Assembly: GCA_026122225.1 (NCBI GenBank)
Contig: JANEZZ010001871.1
Location: forward strand, 558,001 to 622,000
DNA: 64,000 bases
Reading direction: 5' to 3'
From: Heloderma charlesbogerti
Lineage: Eukaryota > Chordata > Lepidosauria > Squamata > Helodermatidae
The position numbers were made by a program, and so were the translations under genes. The notes below the pieces were generated by a model. That model made no database searches, was not told the DNA's origin, and was given only the letters and a program-made list of their open reading frames with translations. Each line of letters opens with the position of its first letter. The stretch's first letter is position 1. Shown here piece by piece: positions 35,821 to 47,900 of the stretch.

Positions 35821-38800
35821 TGTTGTTGTTGTTGTTGTTGTTCAGTCGTTAAGTCGTGTCCGACTCTTTGTGACCCCATGGACCATAGCACGGCAGGCCT
35901 TCCTGTCCTCCGCTCTCTCCCGGAGTGTGCTCAGGTTCATATTCATTGCATCGGTGATGCTATCTAGCCATCTCATCCTCTGCCATCCCCTTCTCCTTTT
36001 GCCTTCAATCTTTCCCAGCATCAGGGTATTTTCCAGGAGTTTTCTCTTCGCATTAGGTGGCCAAAATATTTGAGCTTCAGCTTCAGTATCTGTCCTTCCA
36101 ACGAGCAGTCAGGGTTGATTTCCTTTAGGATGGACTGATTTGACGTCCTTGCAGTCCAGGGGACTCGTAAGAGTCTTCTCCAGCACCACAGTTCGAAAGC
36201 ATCAATTCTTCGGCGCTCAGCCTTCCTTATAGTCCAGCTCTCACAGCCATACATTACTACTGGGAAAACCATAGCTTTGATTAGATGGACCTTTGTCAGC
36301 AAGGTGATGTCTCTGCTTCTTACTATGCTGTCTAGGTTTGCCATAGCTTTCCTCCCAAGGAGCAAGCGTCTTTGAATTTCATGGCTACAGTCACTGTCTG
36401 CAGTGATCTTGGAGCCCAAGAAAGTAAAATCTGTCACTGCTTCCATTTCTTCCCCTTCCATATGCCAGGAAGTGATGGGGCCAGATGCCATGATCTTCGT
36501 TTTTTTAACGTTGAGTTTCAAACCAACTTTGGCGCTCTCCTCTTTCACCCTCAACAAGAGGCTCTTTAGATCCTCTTCGCTTTCTGCCATTAGGGTGGTA
36601 TCGTCTGCGTATCTGAGGTTGTTGATAATTCTCCCGGCAATCTTAATTCTGACCTGTGATTCATCCAACCCGGCGTTTCTCATGATGTACTCTGCATATA
36701 AATTAAATAAGCAGAGTGACAATATGCAGCCTTGTCGTACTCCTTTCCCAATTTGGAACCAATCGGTTGTTCTATGTCCGCTTCTTACTGTTGCTTCTTG
36801 ACCCTTGTACAGGTTTCTCAGGAGATGGATAAGGTGGTCTGGTACTCCCATCTCTTTAAGAATTGGCCACAGTTTGTTGTGATCCACACAATCAAAGGCT
36901 TTGGCGTAGTCAATGAAGCAGAAATAGACGTTTTTCTGGAATTCTCTTGCTTTTTCCATGATCCAGCGAATGTTGGCGATTTGATCTCTAGTTTCTCTGC
37001 CTCTTCGGAACCCAGCTTGTACTTCCGATAGTTCTCGGTTCACATACTGCTGAAGCCTAGCTTGTAGGATTTTGAGCATAACCTTGCTGGCATATGAAAC
37101 GAGCGCAATTGTATGGTAGTTTGAACACTCTTTGGCGTTGCCCTTCTTTGGAACTGGAATGTAAACTGACCTTTTCCAGTCTTGTGGCCACTGTTGAGTG
37201 TTCCAAATTTGTTGGCATATTGAGTGCAGCACTTTAACAGCATCATCTTTTAGGATTTTAAATAGCTCATCTCCGCTAGCTTTGTTGTTAGTAATGCTTC
37301 CTAAGGCCCACTTGGCTTCACTCTCGAGGATGTCCGGCTCAAGTTCAGTGACTGCACTCTCATGGCTATCAGGGACATTCAGATCTTTCCTGTATAGTTC
37401 TTCTGTGATTTATTGCCACCTTTTCTTAATCTCATCTGCTTCTGTTAGGTCCCTGCCTTTTTTGTCCTTTATCATGCCCGTCTTTGCACAAAAGCTTCCC
37501 TTGATATCTCCGATTTTCTTGAAGAGATCTCTAGTCTTTCCCATTCTATTGTTTTCCTCGATTTCTTTGCATTGTTCATTTAAGAAGGCCTTCTTGTCTC
37601 TCCTTGCCATTCTCTGGAACTCTGCATTCAGTTGGGTATATCTTCCCCTTTCTCCCTTGCTTTTTGCTTCCCTTCTTTCCTCAGCTACTTGTAAAGCCTC
37701 ATCAGACAGCCACTTGGCTTTCTTGCATTTCTTTTTCTTTGGGATGGATTTAGCTTCTGCCTCCTGAACAGTGTTATGGACCTCCGTCCATAGTTCCTCA
37801 GGCACTCTGTCTATCGGGTCTAATCCCTTAAATCTATTCCTCACCTCCACTGTATATTCATAAGGGATATGATTGAGGTCATACCTGAATGGTTTAGTGG
37901 TTTTCCCTATGTTCTTCAATTTAAGCCGAAATTTTGCAAGAAGCAGCTCATGATCTGAGCCACAGTCAGCTCCAGGTCTTGTTTTGACTGACTGTATAGA
38001 GCTTGTCCATCTTTGGCTGCAAAGGACATAATCAATCTGATTTCGATATTGACCATCTGGTGATGTCCATGTGTAGAGTCGTCTCTTGTGCTGTTGGAAA
38101 GAGTGTTTGCTATGATCAGCGTGTTCTCTTGGCAAAACTCTATTAGCCTTTGCCCTGCGTCATTTTGTACACCAAGGCCATGCTTGCCTGTTATCCCGGT
38201 GATTTCTTGACTTCCTACTTTAGCATTCCAATCCCCTATGATGAAGAGGACATCTTTTTTTGGTGTTAGTTCTAGAAGGTGTTGTAGGTCTTCATAGAAC
38301 CCATCAACCTCAGCTTCTTCAGCCTCAGTGGTTGTGGCATAGACTTGAATTACTGTGATGTTGAATTATTTGCCTTGGATTCGTACTCAGATCATTCTGT
38401 TGTTTTTGAGATTGTACCCCAGTACTGCTTTTCCCACCCACCCTTTTATTGACTACGAGCGCTACTCCAATTCTTCTAATTTATTTATTTATTTATTACA
38501 TTTATATCCCACTTTTTTTCCTCTTTTGAGGAACCCAAGGTGGTGTACATAACCCTCCTACTCTCCATTTTAGCCTCACAACAAGAACCCTGTGAGGTAG
38601 GTTGGGCTGAGAGTCTGTGACTGGCCCAAAGTCACTCAGTGAGCTTCCATGGCCGAGTGGGGACTAGAACCCAGATCTCCTGGCTCCCAGTCCAATACTC
38701 TAGCCACTACACCACACTAAGGGATTCTTGCCCACAGTAGTAGATATAATGGTCATCTGAATTAAATTCACCCATGCTTGTCCATTTTAGTTTGCTGATT

Positions 38801-39280
38801 CCCAAGATGTCGATGTTCAATCTTGCCATCTCATGTTTGACCATCTCCAGCTTACCTTGATTCATTGATCTGACATTCCAGGTTCCTAAACAATATTGTT
38901 CTTTACAGCATCGGATTTTCTTTTCACCACCAGACACATCCACAGCTGAGTGTCCTTTCGGCTTTGGCCCAGCTGCTTCAGTCTTTCTGGCGCTACTTGG
39001 AAATACCCTCTGCTCTTCCCCAGTAGTATATTGGACACCTTCCGACCTGAGGGACTCATCTTCCGGCGTTATATCTTTTAGCCTTGTGATACATTCCATG
39101 GCGTTTTCTTGGCAAGAATACTGGAGTGGGTTGTCATTTCCTTCTCCAGTGGACCACATTTTGTCAGAACTCTCCACCATGACCTGTCCGTCTTGGGTGA
39201 CCCTGCACGGCATAGCTTATGACTTCACTGAGTTACGCAAGCCCCTTCACCACAACAAGGCAGTGATCCATGAAGGGGCT
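35821..39280 (-). mobile_element. BovB (RTE) LINE, near full length, minus strand
   Basis: The 3' end has a (GTT)n tail on the plus strand followed by the BovB 3' motif (GTGTCCGACTCTTTGTGACC). The reverse transcriptase is readable for 403 codons (37232 to 36021), with YADD at 36598-36609 and C-terminal blocks MYGCESWT and RRLLRVPWTAR. Upstream pieces at 38135-37410 and 39213-38707 carry the endonuclease (LGTWNVRSMN, SDHELLLAKF). It is inactive: the endonuclease ISE motif reads ISK, the frame breaks near 38115, stops lie between the 241- and 403-codon pieces, and a 1-nt deletion near 36040 breaks the C-terminus. A SINE interrupts it at 38478-38718. Confidence 0.96.
38478..38718 (-). mobile_element. 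tRNA-SINE (SINE-2 family) nested in BovB
   Basis: On the minus strand the head reads GTGTAGTGGCTAGAGTATTG (A box), then GGTTCTAGTCCCCACTCGG (B box), then a body ending in ATATAAATGTAATAAATAAA. It splits the BovB endonuclease between TTCTTC and AAGGGATTC, which are adjacent in the plus BovB copy. The tail resembles that of L2, suggesting L2 mobilisation. Confidence 0.88.
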
Positions 39281-39290
39281 GCCCAGGAGT
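39281..39290. repeat. Target-site duplication of the minus BovB, right copy
   Basis: GCCCAGGAGT, identical to 35811-35820. Confidence 0.9.
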
Positions 39291-40403
39291 ACTGGCCTCT
39301 TTTATGAGATAAACCTCTAAGTAAATTATTATGAGGTTTCAGCTAGCTAGCTATTGTGAAAATATCATAACCATTGTGGGGGGTATATTTCATGATCTTG
39401 TCCACACTTGCAGTAGCCCCCTCAGGAGTGCACTGCTGTTGCTGGGCTTGTGAATTGGCAGCGCTCATGTTGAGGTGCCACTAGTACCAACTGGAACCTC
39501 CTGGGGTGGGTGGGGGGAGCTGTACATGTGACCACTGTGATTTGCATGATTGTAGAAGCCCGTTTGTGAGTATGGTATGTTCATGGCCCCAGCATACTTC
39601 CAAGTTGCTTGCATGGGGATGCCATTAAGTGTGAATCAGCCCTCCTTTGAGAGAGAGATGTACCAATGTCCTGTCTAAAGATTTATCTATTGATGAATAC
39701 CATTTTTAAGACTGTAGGCCACAGTTCTTGTGCATTCAAATTCAGAGGAGTGCTTTTCACATAACTGATTTCTTTCTGTGTTGTGGCCAGAGCTCAGTCT
39801 TCTTTGTTATGTTTTTGCTTGCAAGAAAATTGTTAAATTTCCAAATAAAAGTAATAGACAACCTTGACTCAGAATTATGTGTAGTTAAAATCTGATTTAA
39901 TTTCACATTCATCTTTAAATGTTTGTTACAAACAATATGGACCCCTCTCCTGTGTAGGCCTAATTGAAATTAATGAAGGATGTTGTGTGGATTGGTCTCA
40001 TGATCTGCTAAGGATTTCAAGTTCTGCTGAGTAAGTTAGCAGTATAGTCCTTCAGTATAATTCTGGCTCTGTATTTCCAAGTGCAGTGTGTCAGTTTCAG
40101 TACATTGATGGTATGCAGCTGATAAAGTAGGTTTTATCCTTTTCCCCCACTGACAGGACAATAGAATGTACTACACTGGGTTACGCAAACAGTTTATACG
40201 GATACCATGTAGATTGATGTCACATGTATAAAGTGATGACAGCTAAATCTAAACAAAGGCATGGTGGTACAGTAGATAAATGGATTACCTTAAGGTACTG
40301 TGGTTTATCAATCAGATCTGAGAAGTGGGCTAGATTTCAGGAATGCGAGTCAAATTCTTCCAACATGTAAAAATAGGACAGCTGCCTTGAATTTGCAGAA
40401 ATC

Positions 40404-40468
<65 letters not shown>

Positions 40469-41605
40469 ACTAGCAGAGGTGTTTAAGGAAAAAATGCCCA
40501 CAAAGATTAGGTCACTTTACAGATCTTCCATAAAAGAAGAGGCTATGGCTCAGGAACCAGAGGAAGCAAGTGAGACAGTTAAGAATAATCAACAATACTA
40601 AAACATATATTGTATACGTAGATCACATATTAAACAACATAGCAGTCTGTGATGCAAAACAATCTGACAATAAAATTACTGTAGTTCCAGGACTCAGGCT
40701 GGAATTAGGTGTTATTGGAGAATGGATTTATTTATTTAAATATTTACAGTACAGTCACCTGGGAACTCCTGCAGCTAAGTGACAGATACAGTTTGTTGCA
40801 AAGAAACCATTCCCCATAGCATATGAACTGCTATACTTTCTAGAAAGCTTTAACAGAAAGAAATGTTTTAGCATGAAGCTTCTTCTCAGTTGTTTTTTAA
40901 TAAGAATTTTAAACAAGAACATTTTGTTCTTCTATTACTCTTCTCCCTCTTTGTTCAGAACTATGAAAAATAAAGAGCAGGAGCTTAAGAAAAGGGGTAC
41001 AGAAAATTGTTTCTGGTTTCCTAAAGAAGTAAAGCTAGGAGTTGCCCTGAAAGTGATGAGAGCAGACAAATTAGGTTTGTCAATTCTCAGTAACACAGTT
41101 ATCAGGCAATAATCTAATGTGGCCATTTTGTTATGTTTTTAACTACAGTGAACGCATGAACAACTTCTTCATGTTATTATTAGGTTACATTAACATCATT
41201 TGTAAAGCACCTAAAAATTTCTAAATGCAAATTTATAAAACAATTATATATGTAACTTCATAACAAGTCAAATTGGTGTAGCAGGCTTTGTCTGCTGCTT
41301 CAGGCAAATACATCTGCTTGTGGTTGCCAGCAAAAGCCCCTTGTCTGCCTTGACAGTCCTTGCCCAGGGAGTATCATTTGAACTCTACTTCACATGCCAG
41401 TCTAATTGAATGCAGTGTTACAGTAGCAATGCCACATCATTACCTAGTGTGAACTGAGAGTGAACTATCAAACAACACCCAATAGTCTTCTCCTGGTAGA
41501 GATGGTTTTCTCACTGTGGAACTTCTGCTAGGTTTTTAAGGATTGCCAGGCTCCCTCAGAAGTCACATTGAATTCTCAGTGAAATGTTTTCAAATGTGTG
41601 CACAT
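39291..41605. other. Intronic DNA with compound AT/GT microsatellite
   Basis: (AT)n(GT)n(AT)n at about 40404-40467. No gene. The frames at 40570-40782 and 40873-41112 have no recognisable similarity. Confidence 0.6.
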
Positions 41606-41609
41606 AGGG

Positions 41610-41880
41610 TTGCCACTCCAAATCCAGGTGGCCAAAATTGCATAATGTGCAAATTATAACCATTTTAGAACATAAACCATATGTTTTCTTTGTACACCGT
41701 ACTTAAGGTTGGGGGTTAGGAGCAGCATGGGTGGGGGCGGCAGAGTGAGATCTGGGATTAGGAGAGAGGGGGAAAGAGTGAGGCTCAGGATTATCATAGG
41801 GGACGGGGACAATGGGATCTAGGAGAGGGAGTTGGAAAGTCTGGGTTTGGCAACAACAGGCACCTAAGAGTGGACTAATT
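41610..41880. repeat. Unclassified dispersed repeat (copy 2, first part)
   Basis: TTTAGAACATAAACC, GGGGGTTAGGAGCAGCATGG, GGGAAAGAGTGAGGCTCAGG and GGAAAGTCTGGGTTTGGCAA parallel 2790-3000. Confidence 0.55.
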
Positions 41881-41984
41881 TAGAGACTCACATGAGGGGG
41901 AGTCTCCCTGCCCCTCCACGCAGAACACGCAGCATGGGTTCCAGAAAGGAAGCTTAATTTTTTCTAAGTCCCAATGAAGACTCT

Positions 41985-42405
41985 GACTAAAGGCTTTTCC
42001 ACACAGGGCTTTTATCCTGCTATTGAGATTGGCCACTCATGGAAGTTTGCAGGTCCTTTACATGGCCTCATCAATGTCCAGGGTGACTCCTGTGCCAAAT
42101 TACCCTTATCCCATTTTTTTTAAAAAAAGAGCGGAGATAATGAGCTATCACGTGCATTGAGTTCCCTCATGAAAAGAGGAACTCTCACAATAAGAGGAGC
42201 TAGACCACAGCGGCATCTAGTGGCTGTGTAATGAAACATATAGAACACAGAGATAAGGGGGAAGGGGGGGTGGGAAGGGAAGGGAAGCACATGTAAAGTG
42301 AGTCCGTTGTGATCCTGCATTTAAAACGGAAGCAGAAAGCTCCAGTAAGGTTGTGGGATTTTAGCCTGGTGTAGAAATGTTCTGAAAGACCTTTCCTACC
42401 CAACT
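41985..42405 (+). mobile_element. MITE family B, copy 3
   Basis: Starts near AAAGGCTTTTCCACACAGGG, then TTTTATCCTGCTATTGAGAT and TGGCCACTCATGGAAGTTTG. Ends near TTTTAGCCTGGTGTAGAAATG, whose complement resembles the left end. The interior has GGCATCTAGTGGCTGTG and AATGAAACATATAGAACAC. A C-poor, A/G-rich interior without coding signal. Confidence 0.65.
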
Positions 42406-43497
42406 GACACAGTGGCATGATCTGCTTTAGGGTATTGGGCAGGAGTGAAACAAAGGTCAACTCTTAATAAGCACCATGCACTTTTGGTCCGGGGGGGGGG
42501 GGGGCGGCAAAAAGGCAGGCTGTGGTCTGTGTGAAACAAAGGCTAGATGCAGACTTTCAGATTACATGCAGCTTCTTTATACAATCTAACTTGTTGCATT
42601 GCTAGCGCTCTGTGACAGAAATGAAGCTGACTGTCACCATAGTGATAGGAAAATTAAGACTAAAACATTGCATCAAGGGTTGACTTGGTTTACTGGGGCA
42701 AAAGTCCAATGTGAATGTGGCTACATGCAGGACAATGAAGCATGGGGCTTCTGCATACAGTTGAGCTCTGGATTTGGGCTGTAAGAGAGTGAGAGGGGGC
42801 AACTGAACTAAACCTTTGTTGCTATGACCTGAGCAGTATTGTGTGTGGTGGGCAGGGCAGGGGGTTCTTTGGCTGGAAGAACAAACCAGCCATTGGAAGA
42901 AAGTAACCAGTTGAGGTGGAGAAGTGGTGGCAATAACTTCTGCTGCAGCATTTTAAAGCACTAACAATCCTGAGGCTCAAATTACATCTGGCTGTTTCAA
43001 GCTTGTTGATTTTTTTTTTTAAAGGAAAATGCAAGTTGTGGGAGGAAGGCCTGCAAAGTTTATTGTGGAAGTGACAGTGTGGGAGGTGTGTTTAACACTT
43101 TCCCTTTAGGCTGTTTTTGTAGGCAAAATCCACCCACCCGCAAAAGTGCCCCCCCTTTTGCCGATGGGTGGGAAGGCAACTGATCATCCCCTTCCCATCT
43201 CCCAGTGCTGTTGCTACAATCAGCTTCACCGATACCCCCCCAACTGTATACCCCCCAACCCATAAAACCCCCAACATACCAGGAAACTGCATAAGAACAC
43301 CTATACGACAGGGTTATTTTACCTTCCTATTTCTTAGCCCCCACCTAAGAATATGGGTATAACAATCTTGGGCTACTTTGCAGGGCTGATATAATCCATG
43401 CTCTCTAAGCCACAGCACATGCAGCACTATATTATGGGTATAATAATGGTGGAGTTCGTTTTCAGTGGCAAGAGAATTTTTTTAATGTGCTCACGCG

Positions 43498-43537
<40 letters not shown>

Positions 43538-43740
43538 CTCTCTCAGATGGCCATATCTCCTATCTTTGCTGCTAGCTTTAGTTTGTGGTGGATATGTTAC
43601 TGCCCAATCACAGCCACACTAAAAATTAGAGATGTCTGAATTGTTTTCTATGGGCAGCAAACTAGGAAAATCCAAAGGAATGGATTCAAAATGAACCAGG
43701 AAGCCTCTCTACCAGATGGGTGTGTCCTCATCCTTTTTTT
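42406..43740. other. Intronic DNA with G-run and CT microsatellite
   Basis: A run of about fourteen G lies at 42490-42503 and (CT)n at about 43501-43534. No gene recognised; the paired frames on both strands at 43060-43362 are C/G-rich chance frames. Confidence 0.6.
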
Positions 43741-43862
43741 AAAAAAAAGAAAGCTGGGAATCCAGGCCAGCTAATAGTGCAAATGGACACCGAGTAGCAT
43801 GGCTGGAATCCGGATAAAACCTGACTAACTGGGCAATATGGCAACCCTAGTATACACCCATA
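43741..43862. repeat. Unclassified dispersed repeat (copy 2, second part)
   Basis: AATCCAGGCCAGCTAATAGT, GCATGGCTGGAATCCGG and ATATGGCAACCC parallel 3085-3205. Confidence 0.5.
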
Positions 43863-44650
43863 GGAACCATCTCCAGGAACTGCTAACATGGATGCTAAAT
43901 GTTAACGCAAGAACTTCAGCTGTTTTCCTCTCCCAAAAGTCTGCAAGAATATTAGTGATCTACCACACTATCTCACTGTAAAAATGAATTAAATAAGAGA
44001 TAATACTTTAATGCAGTAAACTGCTGTGTAAAATGGCAGGTCCACAAGTGTTCCACAATGCTTAATAAGAACCAGCTCTTTCTCAGTCAACTAGAAGGCA
44101 GGGCTGCATTAGTAGCAACTTCACCCCTTTACATAAAAGGCCACAAACAGAAGATCAAAGGGGGCTGGTTCTTCATCATGATCCCACTTTATTTGCATTC
44201 ACGCATGACTAGACTCCATCCATGCACTCATTTCCTTTCAAACGCCCACATCGGCTAGGATGGTAAAATATTCCTGAAAAGATTGCTTTTTCTGGGCAAG
44301 CTAGTAATTTCTATTAAACAGAAATGTATCAGTAAAGAAATTTTTACAAGCTGGTTGTGATTCAGCCTTTGGTTAATATTCTTGAGTAAGCTTTTGAAAA
44401 TGCATGTACTTTACTGCCCAATAAGGGAAATGAAAAATGTAAGGGTCATTAATTTCCAGTAGATGCTCCATGGGTTAAGCCATAAGGAGAACTGCTTATG
44501 ACTAGATGCAAAGAAATGGTAGGCAGATAGGAAAGTAAGATAATGTGTAAGGCCCCATGCCTGGTATACCTAAATTTTAGAAATCCTTAACCCATAGCCT
44601 ATTCACACATGTAGGTGAATTTTTTGTTTCTCTTTATAACTTGATGTTTG
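43863..44650. other. Intronic AT-rich DNA
   Basis: No gene or repeat that I can name. Confidence 0.5.
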
Positions 44651-44654
44651 AGTC

Positions 44655-44880
44655 AGTGAGGTGTAGTGGTTAGAGTGTCAGACTAGGACTGGGAGAGCCA
44701 GGTTCAAATCCCCACTCAGCCATGAAGCTGACTGGGTGACTTTAGGCCAGTCATCATCTCTCAGCCTAACCTTCCTCAGAGGGCTGTTCTAAAGATAAAA
44801 TGGAGTGGGAGATCATGCACATCACCTTTAGCCCTTTGGAGAAAAGGTGGAATATAAATAAATAATAAAATAAAATAAAG
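44655..44880 (+). mobile_element. tRNA-SINE (SINE-2 family), plus, with Pol III boxes
   Basis: A box GTGTAGTGGTTAGAGTGTC, B box GGTTCAAATCCCCACTC, then CATGAAGCTGACTGGGTGAC, CTCTCAGCCTAACCTTCC and an L2-like tail (GGAATATAAATAAATAAT). The best-preserved copy of this family in the window. Confidence 0.88.
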
Positions 44881-44925
44881 TGTAGTTTAGCTGGCTCTGC
44901 TTAAAGTAATTATGCTTGGGGTGTG

Positions 44926-47900
44926 ATATAGGGTGTTTCTACATTAAGCAACCCCTTCATGGATCGCTGCCTTGTTGTGGCGAAGGGGCTTGCGTAACTC
45001 AGTGAAGCCATAAGCTATGCCGTGCAGGGCCACCCAAGATGGACAGGTCATGGCAGAGAGTTCTGACAAAATGTGGTCCACTGGAAAAGGAAATGGCAAC
45101 CCACTCCAGTATTCTTGCCAAGAAAACCCCATGGAACGTATCACAAGGCTAAAAGAGATGACGCCGGAAGATGAGCCCCTCAGGTCGGAAGGTGTCCAAT
45201 ATACTACTGGGGAAGAGCTTTCTAGCACCAGAAAGAGTGAAGTGGCTGGGCCAAAGCCGAAAGGACACTCAGCTGTGGATGTGTCTGGTGGTGAAAAGAA
45301 AATCCGATGCTGTAAAGAACAATATTGTTTAGGAACCTGGAATGTCAGATCAATGAATCAAGGTAAGCTGGAGGTGGTCAAACATGAGATGGCAAGATTG
45401 AACATCGACATCTTGGGAATCAGTGAACTAAAATGGACAGGCATGGGCGAATTTAATTCAGGTGACCATCATATCTACTACTGTGGGCAAGAATCCCTTC
45501 GAAGAAATGGAGTAGCACTCATAGTCAACAAAAGGGTGGGAAAAGCAGTACTGGGGTACAATCTTAAAAACCATAGAATGATCTCAGTACGAATCCAAGG
45601 CAAACCATTCAACATCACAGTAATTCAAGTCTATGCCCCAACCACTGATGCCGAAGAAGCTGAGGTTGATGGGTTCTATGAAGACCTACAACACCTTCTA
45701 GAACTAACACCAAAAAAAGATGTCCTCTTCATCATAGGGGATTGGAATGCTAAAGTAGGAAATCAAGAAATCACCGGGATAACAGGCAAGCATGGCCTTG
45801 CTGTACAAAATGAAGCAGGACAAAAGCTAATAGAGTTTTGCCAAGAGAACACGCTGATCATAGCAAACACTCTTTCCAACAGCACAAGAGACGACTCTAC
45901 ACATGGACATCACCAGATGGTCAATATCGAAATCAGATTGATTATGTCCTTTGCAGCCAAAGATGGAGAAGCTCTATACAGTCAGTCAAAACAAGACCTG
46001 GAGCTGACTGTGGCTCAGATCATGAGCTGCTTCTTGCAAAATTTCAGCTTAAATTGAAGAACGTAGGGAAAACCACTAAACCATTCAGGTATGACCTCAA
46101 TCATATCCCTTATGAATATACAGTGGAGGTGAGGAATAGATTTCAGGGATTAGACCTGATAGACAGAGTGCCTGAGGAACTCTGGACGGAGCTCCGTAAC
46201 ATTGTTCAGGAGGCAGCAACTCAATCCATCCCAAAGAAAAAGAAATGCAAGAAAGCAAAGTGGCTGTCTGATGAGGCTTTACAAGTAGCTCACGAAAGAA
46301 GAGAAGCGAAAAGCAAGGGAGAAAGGGGAAGATATATCCAACTGAATGCAGAGTTCCAGGAATAGCAAGGAGAGACAAGAAGGCCTTCTTAAATGAACAG
46401 TGCAAAGAAATCGAGGAAAACAATAGAATGGGAAAGACTAGAGATTTCTTCAAGAAAATCGGAGATCTCAAGGGAACGTTTTGTGCAAAGACGGGCATGA
46501 TAAAGGACAAAGAAGGCAGGGACCTAACAGAAGCAGATGAGATTTAGAAGAGGTGGCAAGAGTACACAGAAGAACTATACAGGAAAGATCTGAATGTCCC
46601 TGATAGCCATGATAGTGCGGTCACTGAACTTGAGCCGGACATCCTCGAGAGTGAAGTCAAGTGGGCCTTAGGAAGCATTAGTAACAACAAAGCTAGCGGA
46701 GATGACAGCATTCCAGCTGAGTTATTTAAAATCCTAAAAGATGATGCTGTTAAAGTGCTGTACTCAATATGCCAACAAACCTGGAACACTCAACAGTGGC
46801 CACAAGACTGGAAAAGGTCAGTTTACATTCCAATTCCAAAGAAGGGCAACGCCAAAGAGTGTTCAAACTACCGCACAGTTGCGCTCATTTCACATGTCAG
46901 CAAGGTGATGCTCAAAATCCTACAAGCTAGGCTTCAGCAGTACGCGAACTGAGAACTACCGGAAGTACAAGCTGGGTTTCGAAGAGGCAGAGGAACTAGA
47001 GATCAAATCGCCAACGTTCGCTGGATCATGGAGAAAGCAAGAGAATTCCAGAAAAACGTCTATTTCTGCTTCATTGACTACGCTAAAGCCTTTGATTGTG
47101 TGGATCACAACAAACTATGGCAAATTCTGAAAGAGATGGGAGTACCAGACCACCTTACCTGTCTCCTGAGAAACCTGTACGAGGGTCAAGAAGCAACAGT
47201 AAGAACCAGACATGGAACAACCGATTGGTTCCAAATTGGGTAAGGAGTACGACAAGGCTGCATATTGTCACCCTGCTTATTTAACTTATATGCAGAGTAC
47301 ATCATGAGAAACGCCGGGTTGGATGAATCACAGGTCGGAATTAAGATTGCTGGGAGAATTATCAACAACCTCCGATATGCAGACGATACCACCCTAATGG
47401 CAGAAAGCGAAGAGGATCTAAAGAGCCTCTTGTTGAGGGTGAAAGAGGAGAGTGCAAAAGCTGGTTTGAAACTCAACATTAAAAAACCGAAGATCATGGC
47501 ATCTGGCCCCATCACTTCCTGGCATATAGAAGGGGAAGAAATGGAAGCAGTGACAGATTTTACTTTCTTGGGCTCCAAGATCACCGCAGACGGTGACTGT
47601 AGCCATGAAATTAAAAGACGCTTGCTCCTTGGGAGGAAAGCTATGGCCAACCTAGACAGCATGGTAAGAAGCAGAGACATCACCTTGCCGACAAAGGTCC
47701 GTCTAATCAAAGCTATGGTTTTCCCAGTAGTAATGTATGGCTGTGAGAGCTGGACTATAAGGAAGGCTGAGCGCCGAAGAATTGATGCTTTCGAACTGTG
47801 GTGCTGGAGAAGACTCTTACGAGTCCCCTGGACTGCAAGGAGGTCAAATCAGTCCATCCTAAAGGAAATCAACCCGGAGTGCTCGTTGGAAGGACAGATC

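Noticed and set aside
36021..37232. 403-codon open frame, longest in the window
   Set aside because: It is the BovB reverse transcriptase (YADD, FIDYAKAFDC), not a host gene.
44655..44700. Possible tRNA gene (A and B boxes)
   Set aside because: The tRNA-like head continues into a SINE body with a LINE-type tail; there is no complete cloverleaf.
45017..46057. 346-codon frame with ATG
   Set aside because: It is the BovB endonuclease; the last ~40 codons are out of frame with the true protein.
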